Shown one piece after another: positions 58,066-64,000 of a stretch of DNA of 64,000 nucleotides (its first letter is position 1; each line of letters begins with the position of its first letter). A program made the position numbers and the translations under genes. The stretch comes from Caulobacterales bacterium. Lineage in GTDB: Bacteria > Pseudomonadota > Alphaproteobacteria > Caulobacterales > Caulobacteraceae. Below the pieces are notes generated by a model. That model was not told the DNA's origin. It made no database searches and was given only the letters and a program-made list of their open reading frames with translations. Location of the stretch: NCBI GenBank assembly GCA_019510435.1, contig JAEKKJ010000012.1, positions 1 through 64,000 of the forward strand, read 5' to 3'.

Positions 58066-60069
58066 TTAGAACTTCGTGCTCAGGACTACGCGCACGTCGC
58101 GCCCGGGCATCAGCACCACATCCTTGTTCAGCGAGGTGGCGTTGCGGATGCGCTCGTCCGCCAGGTTGTGGCCCACGATCAGGATCTCGAGGCTGGGCCT
58201 GCTCTTGAACGGCCGCCAGCCGATCTGCGCGTCCACCGAGGTGTAGCTGTCGGTGGGCAGGTCCGCGACGCCCACATGGTGCTGGCCGCCCACCTGCAGG
58301 ATCAGGAAGCTGGCGTCGACGCTGTCGTTGGCCCAGTCCAGCCCGCCGCCGATGCGGCCCGGCTGGATGCGCGGCACGTCACCCGCGCCGTGGGCGAACT
58401 TGGCGCGCACATAGTCGCCCAGCACCTGGCCGGAGAGCTCCCCGCCCATGGCCTGGGTCAGCGGGAACGAGCCCTTCAGCTCGGCGCCCCAGAAGGTCGC
58501 GTCCCGTTGGACGTAGTTGAGCTGCTTCAGCTCGCCGTCGCCGCCCACCGCGCAGACGCCGTCCTCGTCGCACAGCCGCCCGCTCAGGGCGCCGAAGATG
58601 TAGTTGTTGAAGTGCGCGCCCCAGAGCGAGCCCTCGATCTTGCCGCGCTCGCCCAGCTTGTAGCGGACCGTGGCCTCCAGCGAATTGGCCCGCTCGAGCG
58701 TGAGGGTCGGATCGCCGGTCTCGAAGGTCTGTGGCCCATCGTGCGGGCCGCGGGCGAAGAGCTCGGTCTGTCCGGGCGCCCGCGCCGCCGTGGCGGCGGT
58801 CAGGCCCAGCCGCAGGTCGTCGGAGACCGCATAGGTAAAGCCCGCCGAGGCGCTGACCGGCGTGAAGTCGCGCTTGGTGTGCACGCCCGAACCCGGGGTG
58901 CCGGTGATGTCCAGGCGCTCGACGCGCACGGCGCCCTGGAACTGCAGCGGCCCGACCGGCGCCTCCACGAAGACGAACGCCGCCGCGTTCTTGGTGTGGG
59001 TGGGCAGGAGGTAGTTCGCCCCTTCGCCCAGGGAGCTGAACTTGCGGTCCTGGGCTTGGACCCCGACCGCGCCCGCGGTGAAGGGTCCGATCGCCCCGAA
59101 CAGCGCCTCGACCCGCCCGTCCCATTCCTTGTTGTTGAAGGTGGACAGGACCTCGTCGGTGGCCGGGTCGATCTCCTTGTGCTGGTAGTCGGCGTAACCC
59201 AGGTCGATGTTGACCTTGTTGAGCGGCCCGGCGTCCAGCTTCAGCGACGAGCCGAAGCCGACCTTGTTCTGGCGCATCTGGATGAAGGTGGTGTCCGAGG
59301 GGATCCCGTAGCGCGACTCGTAGTGGGTGTAGTTCGCGCCCGCGCGGCTCTCGTCGTCGTCGCCGAAGAAGTACGAGGCGCCGCCCGAATAGCCGCTGCC
59401 GTGGAAGAAGGAGTTGGCCTGGCGCCCGTCCGGGGTCTCGTAGTCGCCCGAGCGGCGGCCGAAGCCGTCCAGGTGCACCGCCAGCGGGCCCTTGCCGCCA
59501 TCGAGGCTGAGGGTGCCCTCGCCGGTCCGCGAGACCGAGCTGTAGGCGGCGGTCGCCTCGCCGGCGAAATCCGAGATCGGCTTCAGCGGGATGCGGTTGT
59601 TGATCACGTTCACCACCCCGCCGATGGCCTGGCTGCCGTAGCGCAGGGTCGCGGCGCCGCGGACCACCTCGATCCGCTCGGCCGCCAGCGGGTCGATCGG
59701 CACGCCGTGGTCGGGGCCAACGTCCGAGACGTCGGAGCTGGAGAGGCCGTTCTCGGTCAGCTTCACGCGCTCGGCGTCCATGCCGCGGATCACCGGCCGG
59801 CTGGCTCCGGCGGCGAAGCCGGTGCCCGAGACGCCGGGCGCGTCGCGCAGCGCATCGGCCAGGCTGGCCCCGCCGTTGGCCAGCACGTCCTGGCGGCTGA
59901 CCTGCTCGACGATGGTGGCGAAGCGGTCCGGATTGCCGCCCAGGGGAGAGGCGGTGACCACGATCTCGGACACCGCATGGGCGATGTCCGTTCCGTCCGC
60001 GGCCCGTGCAGGACCGGCAATCAGGGCGGCCAGGCCGGAAGCCGCCAGCAGGATCGATCGCAGTCGCAT
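58066..60069 (-). CDS. znuD: ZnuD-like TonB-dependent receptor
   Basis: 667 residues from the ATG at 60069. Signal peptide (RLRSILLAASGLAALIAGPARA), TonB-box-like SEIVVTASP, plug domain with PVIRGMDAERVKLTENGLSSSDVSDVGPDHGVPIDPLAAERIEVVRGA, then a 22-strand barrel ending PGRDVRVVLSTKF. The DVGPDHGVPIDPL segment is characteristic of ZnuD-type zinc receptors. A Zur-like box lies upstream, so expression should rise when zinc is scarce. The barrel transports zinc or a zinc chelate with TonB-ExbBD. Confidence 0.88.
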   Translation of the reverse strand: MRLRSILLAASGLAALIAGPARAADGTDIAHAVSEIVVTASPLGGNPDRFATIVEQVSRQDVLANGGASLADALRDAPGVSGTGFAAGASRPVIRGMDAERVKLTENGLSSSDVSDVGPDHGVPIDPLAAERIEVVRGAATLRYGSQAIGGVVNVINNRIPLKPISDFAGEATAAYSSVSRTGEGTLSLDGGKGPLAVHLDGFGRRSGDYETPDGRQANSFFHGSGYSGGASYFFGDDDESRAGANYTHYESRYGIPSDTTFIQMRQNKVGFGSSLKLDAGPLNKVNIDLGYADYQHKEIDPATDEVLSTFNNKEWDGRVEALFGAIGPFTAGAVGVQAQDRKFSSLGEGANYLLPTHTKNAAAFVFVEAPVGPLQFQGAVRVERLDITGTPGSGVHTKRDFTPVSASAGFTYAVSDDLRLGLTAATAARAPGQTELFARGPHDGPQTFETGDPTLTLERANSLEATVRYKLGERGKIEGSLWGAHFNNYIFGALSGRLCDEDGVCAVGGDGELKQLNYVQRDATFWGAELKGSFPLTQAMGGELSGQVLGDYVRAKFAHGAGDVPRIQPGRIGGGLDWANDSVDASFLILQVGGQHHVGVADLPTDSYTSVDAQIGWRPFKSRPSLEILIVGHNLADERIRNATSLNKDVVLMPGRDVRVVLSTKF

Positions 60070-60109
60070 AACGCCACAAATCCCCAAAACGCGAAGCTGC
60101 GGTCTCGTA

Positions 60110-60124
60110 TGTTATATCATAACA
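60110..60124. promoter_or_regulatory. Zur-like box upstream of znuD
   Basis: TGTTATATCATAACA has matching outer hexamers (TGTTAT/ATAACA), as in proteobacterial Zur sites (GTTATANNATAAC), 41 bases upstream of the receptor start in a GC-rich background. Confidence 0.7.
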
Positions 60125-60302
60125 AGCGCCAAGCCCTTTTGCGGCGAACGGTGTTGGGAGGCGGACGGAATGCTGCGGTTGCCCGTTTTCGAGGCGCGTG
60201 GCGTGAGGGGCTCGCGGTCTGCCCACCCTTGCGCGGAGCCCGGTCAAATCCGCAAAGGTTAACGAGAACTCCCTGAATTCCTTCACAGTTTTCTGCAGTA
60301 AA

Positions 60303-60335
60303 TTAACCATACTGCGGAAGTTAATGACTTGTTAA
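60303..60335. promoter_or_regulatory. CtrA-type box with TTAACCAT half-site
   Basis: TTAA-tgacttg-TTAA (60321-60335) is an exact TTAA-N7-TTAA match, with TTAACCAT at 60303-60310 just before it and another TTAAC at 60259. These lie 86-162 bases upstream of the gene at 60421. The rest of 60125-60302 shows no gene or other signal. Confidence 0.6.
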
Positions 60336-60420
60336 AGCCCGCGGCTCCGGCTTTGCTGTGTTCGGTAGAGACTCGTGAACAACGTTCCAAGGTGGGACGT
60401 GGCGGGTGCGGAGCCGGGCG

Positions 60421-61797
60421 ATGTTCGAGCTGGGCCGAGAGCTGAAGCGTTTCTTTGCGCCGGAGCGCGCCAAGGCGCCGACGGATGGCCTGACGGGCGG
60501 CGACTCCTCGCTGCTCGAGCTGCTGGATTCCCAACTGCTGGCGCAGGAAGCCAAGGCCTGCGACGTCGCCGCCGGCCGCATCGGGGCCAAGGACAAGCCC
60601 CGCCGCCGGCTGGAGGCCGCCATCGTCTGGCGCGAGGTGGCCCGCCGCACCGGCGACGCTGTGGCCCTGCGCAAGGCCGCCGCCGGCGCCGAAACCGCCG
60701 CCGCCGGCTTCGAGACCGCCCACCGCCACGACGGCTGGGCCCGCGCCCGCTGCGAACAGGCCTTCTGCGCGCTGCTGGGCGCCGAGATCTTCGGCGACCC
60801 GGGTCTGAACGCCGCCGCAGAGGTGGCCTTCAAGGATGCCCGCAGCCACGTGCGGGGCGGGCTCGCCGCGCCCCTGGCCGACGTCGGCATCGCGGCCATC
60901 GAAGGCCGCCGCCGTCTCGAGGACCTCGCCATCGACGCCGCTGAGGGCTGGGCGCTCTCCGCCCGCTTCAACGCCCCGATCACCGCCCTGGACCAGATCG
61001 CCAAGCGGGTCGTGGCCGCCCGGGGCCTGGCCGCCGAGGCCCGCCTCATCCGCGCCGACCTGCTGGCCGCCTGGGGTGCGCGCCTGAAGGACGCCGACCT
61101 GCTGGACGCCGCGGCCCTGGAAGCCGCCACGGCCGCCGAGCGCCTGGACCAGGCTTACGAGCCGCTCACCTGGGCGCGCGCCAAGATCCTGCACGGCCAG
61201 GCCCTGGCCCTGCGCGGCGAGGCGGCCGGCGACCTGGACGCCCTGGCGGCCGGCGCGGGCGCCCTGGCGCTCGCCCTCGACAACCTCACCCGCGACCACA
61301 GTCCCCTGGACTGGGCGCGCACCCAGATCGCCCTGGCCCAGGCGCTGCAGGCCCTGGGCGAGGCCTCCAGCGATGCGCGGGCCTTCGAACACGCGGTCAG
61401 CTGCTACGACCGCGCCAACCTGGTGCTGCGCGATGCGCCGACCCTGCCGCTGCGCGGCGTCGCGGCCGGCGCCCGGGCGGTCTGCCTGGCGCGCTCCGCC
61501 GAGATCACCGGCGACCTCGCCGTGCTGGATGCGGCCGAAGCGGCCATGAAGATCGAACTGGCCCAGCTCTCCGGCCGCCGCGACCCCGTGGGTTGGGCGC
61601 TGTCCCAGCTGCACCTGGCGCGGCTGTACGAGGCGCGCCTTGGCCTCACCGGCCGCGACAACGGCGAGCGCGCCTCGGCGCTCATGGCCCTGGACGCGGC
61701 GCTCGACGTCTTCGCCGAGCACGGCCTGCGCTCGCTGAGCGTGCTGGCCTATGACGCGGTCGAGCGGCTGGAAGCGCCCGACGCCTGCGAGCGGTAG
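60421..61797 (+). CDS. TPR-like alpha-solenoid protein
   Basis: 458 residues from ATG 60421. After a ~40-residue leader (FELGRELKRFFAPERAKA) the protein is almost wholly helical, with repeated pairs such as WARAKILHGQALALRGEAAGDLDAL, WARTQIALAQALQALGEASSDARAFEHAV and WALSQLHLARLYEARLGLTG. The periodic W-A-x-x-x-x-x-L-A spacing is that of TPR-like repeats. No catalytic domain or membrane segment is seen. A CtrA-type box upstream suggests cell-cycle-regulated expression. Function is unknown; a scaffold role is likely. Confidence 0.7.
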   Translation: MFELGRELKRFFAPERAKAPTDGLTGGDSSLLELLDSQLLAQEAKACDVAAGRIGAKDKPRRRLEAAIVWREVARRTGDAVALRKAAAGAETAAAGFETAHRHDGWARARCEQAFCALLGAEIFGDPGLNAAAEVAFKDARSHVRGGLAAPLADVGIAAIEGRRRLEDLAIDAAEGWALSARFNAPITALDQIAKRVVAARGLAAEARLIRADLLAAWGARLKDADLLDAAALEAATAAERLDQAYEPLTWARAKILHGQALALRGEAAGDLDALAAGAGALALALDNLTRDHSPLDWARTQIALAQALQALGEASSDARAFEHAVSCYDRANLVLRDAPTLPLRGVAAGARAVCLARSAEITGDLAVLDAAEAAMKIELAQLSGRRDPVGWALSQLHLARLYEARLGLTGRDNGERASALMALDAALDVFAEHGLRSLSVLAYDAVERLEAPDACER

Positions 61798-61885
61798 CCC
61801 GCAGTCGCGGCCACTCGGGGCGAACACGTCCAAAAAAGTTGCATTCCGCCGATCGCAGCGCATGGTTGTCGCGGGAGGACTTTCC

Positions 61886-62560
61886 ATGACGCGTCTCGTA
61901 TTCGCCACCGCGCTTGCGGCGATGTGCGCCGGCCCGGCGCTGGCTCAGTCCAGCCTGACGACGCCCACCGCCTGGACCGCGGCGCCCACCGCGGCCGATA
62001 TGGCGGCCGTCTATCCGGCCAAGGCCAAGGCCGCGGGGCTTGGCGGCGGGGTCGAGCTCGCCTGCACCGCGATGAGCTCCGGAAGCCTCAAGGACTGCGA
62101 TGTGATCGCGGAGGCGCCCCGCGGCTACGGTTTCGGCTCGGCGGCCCGCACCCTGGCGCAGTCGATCAAGGTGGCCGGCGTGCCCAACGGGACCGAGGTG
62201 CGGGTGCCGATCAGCTTCCCGCAGGCGCTGGCCAAGGGCGAGGTGGCCACGATCAAGACCCCGCTGTGGGCTGCCCTGCCGACGGTTCAGGACCTTCAGG
62301 CCGCCGTGCCGAAGAGCGAGGGCGGACCCAACGAGATGCGCGTCGTCCTGGTCTGCGACGTCCAGGCGGGCGGGTCGCTCAGCGGTTGCGTGGTCGACCG
62401 CGAGGAGCCGGCGGGCCAGGGCTTCGGCTCGGCGATCCAGGCGATCGGCCCGAAGTTCAAGGTCAATCTGATGAGCGGCGAGGGCGTCCCGGCCGTCGGC
62501 GCCAAGGTGCGGGTGCCGGTGCGCATCGACCTGAAGCCGGTGCAGCAGGCGACGAAATAG
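61886..62560 (+). CDS. Exported protein with two TonB-C-like repeats
   Basis: 224 residues from ATG 61886, behind GGGAGGAC. Signal peptide (TRLVFATALAAMCAGPALAQ). Two homologous ~90-residue units follow: GVELACTAMSSGSLKDCDVIAEAPRGYGFGSAARTL and RVVLVCDVQAGGSLSGCVVDREEPAGQGFGSAIQAI. Each has the strand-loop pattern and paired Cys seen in TonB C-terminal domains (..V...G.L..C.V..E.P.G.GF..A). There is no TM anchor or proline linker, so it is a periplasmic TonB-C-like protein, not a TonB. Function unknown. Confidence 0.7.
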   Translation: MTRLVFATALAAMCAGPALAQSSLTTPTAWTAAPTAADMAAVYPAKAKAAGLGGGVELACTAMSSGSLKDCDVIAEAPRGYGFGSAARTLAQSIKVAGVPNGTEVRVPISFPQALAKGEVATIKTPLWAALPTVQDLQAAVPKSEGGPNEMRVVLVCDVQAGGSLSGCVVDREEPAGQGFGSAIQAIGPKFKVNLMSGEGVPAVGAKVRVPVRIDLKPVQQATK

Positions 62561-62581
62561 GACGGCGGGGGTCGGGGCAGT

Positions 62582-63349
62582 TCAGCGGCCGCGCCACCAC
62601 TTCAGGCCGGCCCGCTCGACCGCCTGCAGGAGGGCGTAGAGCGCCACGCCCAGGATGCCCAGCATCACCAGGGCGGCGAACATCTTGGCCGCCTGCAGCT
62701 TGAAGCTGGCGTCCAGGATGCGCCAGGCCAGCCCCTGCACCTTGCCCGAACCGGCCACGAACTCGGCCACCACCGTACCGACGATGGCCAGGCCTGCCGC
62801 CACCTTGTGGCCCTCCAGCAGGAACGGCACCGCCGAGGGCAGCCGCAGCCGCGCCAGGGTCTGGTTGCGGCGCGCGCCATAGAGCTCGAACAGGCGCACG
62901 AGGTCGGGGTCGGCGCTGCGCAAGCCCGTCACCGCGCCGGAATAGATCGGGAAGAACGCGACGATTGTGGCCAGCGCCACCAGCGCCCGCTCCGGATGGT
63001 CGGTGCCGGCCCAGATGTTCACCAGCGGCGCGATGGCGATGACGGGCGTGACCTGCAGCACGACGGTGATCGGCTGGATCGCCCGCTCCAGGATCCGGCT
63101 CATGGTCACCGCCAGCGCCAGGCCCTGGCCGAGCAGGCTGGCCAGCACCAGGGCCGCCACGGCGTTGGACAGGGTGTAGGCGGCCGCCTGCAGCAAGCTG
63201 CGCCAGTCCTCGATCAGGGTCACCGCGATGGCGGATGGCGGCGGCAGGAAATAGCTGGGCACGTGCAGCGCCCGGCACGCCAGCTCCCAGCCGCCGAGCA
63301 GCAGGGCGATCAGCGCCCAGGGCGCCAGGAGCGCGGCGAACCGGCTCAC
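62582..63349 (-). CDS. ABC transporter permease (nitrate/sulfonate/taurine type)
   Basis: 255 residues from the GTG at 63349, overlapping the ATPase stop (GTGA). Six TM helices and the binding-protein-dependent transport motif (ALVALATIVAFFPIYSGAVTGLRSADPDLVRLFELYGA), typical of the SsuC/TauC family that moves sulfonates, nitrate, thiamine precursors or similar anions. A substrate-binding protein would name the substrate; none is in the window. Confidence 0.88.
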   Translation of the reverse strand: MSRFAALLAPWALIALLLGGWELACRALHVPSYFLPPPSAIAVTLIEDWRSLLQAAAYTLSNAVAALVLASLLGQGLALAVTMSRILERAIQPITVVLQVTPVIAIAPLVNIWAGTDHPERALVALATIVAFFPIYSGAVTGLRSADPDLVRLFELYGARRNQTLARLRLPSAVPFLLEGHKVAAGLAIVGTVVAEFVAGSGKVQGLAWRILDASFKLQAAKMFAALVMLGILGVALYALLQAVERAGLKWWRGR

Positions 63350-64000
63350 GCGGCCATCCCCTGGCCCAGCGCCTCCGACACCGCCTCGACGGTGGCGCGG
63401 AACTCGGCGGTGGTGCGGAAATGCGGCGGCCGGGGCAGGGGGCCTGCGACGGCGAAGTCGCCTGCGATCCGGCCCGGGCCACGGGTCATGACCACCACCC
63501 GCGAGGCCATGTAGACCGCCTCCTCGACATTGTGCGTCACGAAGACGATGGCCGGGCGCGAGGCCACCCAGAGCGCGAGTACGTCGTCGGCCAGGGCGCG
63601 CCGGGTGATCTCGTCCAGGGCCGCGAAGGGCTCGTCCAGCAGCAGCAGCTTGGGCTCGGTGACCAGGGCGCGGGCCAGCGAGACCCGCATGGCCATGCCG
63701 CCCGAGAGCTGCGCGGGCCGCGCCGCCTCCGCGCCCGCCAGGCCCACCCGCGCCAGGGCCGCGTCGGCCCGGCGCTCGGCCTCCGCCTTGCCCACGCCCG
63801 CCAGCGCCAGCGGCAGGGCCACATTGGCCCGCGCGGAGAGCCAGGGCGCCAGGGTCGGCGCCTGGAACACCACCGCCGTCTCGCCCCGCCCCGTGGCGCG
63901 CACCACCTCGCCCCGACTGGGCGCCTCCAGCCCGGCCAGCAGCCGCAGGGCGGTGGACTTGCCGCAGCCCGAAGGCCCCACCAGCGCCACGGTCTCGCCC
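63346..64000 (-). CDS. ABC transporter ATPase (SsuB/TauB type), 5' end outside window
   Basis: The last ~218 residues are present; the N-terminus lies beyond base 64000. Walker A GPSGCGKSTALRLLAG, Q loop VVFQAPTLAPWL, signature QLSGGMAMRVSLARAL, Walker B LLLLDEPFAALD and H loop FVTHNVEEAV are all intact. It powers the permease encoded immediately downstream (4-base overlap). Confidence 0.92.
   Translation of the reverse strand, partial: GETVALVGPSGCGKSTALRLLAGLEAPSRGEVVRATGRGETAVVFQAPTLAPWLSARANVALPLALAGVGKAEAERRADAALARVGLAGAEAARPAQLSGGMAMRVSLARALVTEPKLLLLDEPFAALDEITRRALADDVLALWVASRPAIVFVTHNVEEAVYMASRVVVMTRGPGRIAGDFAVAGPLPRPPHFRTTAEFRATVEAVSEALGQGMAA

Overview
The window reads as chromosome of a high-GC alphaproteobacterium of the Caulobacterales (Phenylobacterium/Caulobacter-like). 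The evidence is a uniformly GC-rich sequence with strong third-position G/C, a CtrA paralogue keeping Asp51, a DivJ-type cell-cycle kinase, a MucR regulator of the zinc-less type, and TTAA-N7-TTAA / TTAACCAT motifs. The genus is an inference.

Positions 1-20323 are the right-hand part of a siphovirus-type prophage. In order they hold a head/connector module (head-tail connector, decoration-like protein, head closure, HK97 gp10-like, DUF3168 terminator), a tail module (tube, assembly chaperone with a -1 frame extension, tape measure), adhesion/fibre genes, an unusual cassette of exported proteins including two parallel beta-helix proteins (11651-16497), and a lysis module (holin-like, N-acetylmuramidase endolysin, lipoprotein). 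Small accessory genes and a Cro/CI-type regulator follow. The prophage ends at a 3' fragment of tRNA-Gln (about 20274-20323), interpreted as the attachment site. Two genes (tape measure, DUF1353) carry a single-base frameshift. A 17-bp palindrome TGCGAGC-NNN-GCTCGCA recurs five times, only in the prophage.

Positions 20324-26700 are regulatory: a single-domain response regulator and a CtrA paralogue, a small CckA-like kinase, a TetR/SDR divergent pair with a perfect palindromic operator, and a FixLJ-like pair. A 27-nt FixJ-like direct repeat lies upstream of both the CtrA-paralogue operon and the kinase.

Positions 26700-43400 hold metabolism and surface functions: an acetyltransferase and oligopeptidase B, a cytosolic trypsin-like protease, a group III truncated haemoglobin, a MaoC hydratase, a putative nickel/cobalt cluster (DUF4331, HupE, a 45-aa membrane protein, DUF4198, a CxxC protein and an AraC regulator), a chemoreceptor, an acyl-CoA synthetase, a giant RTX protein and an enoyl-CoA hydratase.

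Positions 43400-51500 hold mucR, a PAS protein, sufE, two divergent histidine kinases (one DivJ-like), a DUF2975/HTH pair, a methyltransferase and two large intergenic inverted repeats. Positions 51500-64000 hold DUF1491, an ATP-dependent DNA ligase, a split EamA/SMR transporter followed by two tandem membrane desaturases, a VapBC module, prfC, a ZnuD-like TonB receptor with a Zur-like box, a repeat-solenoid protein with a CtrA box, a TonB-C-like exported protein, and a nitrate/sulfonate-type ABC transporter running off the right edge.
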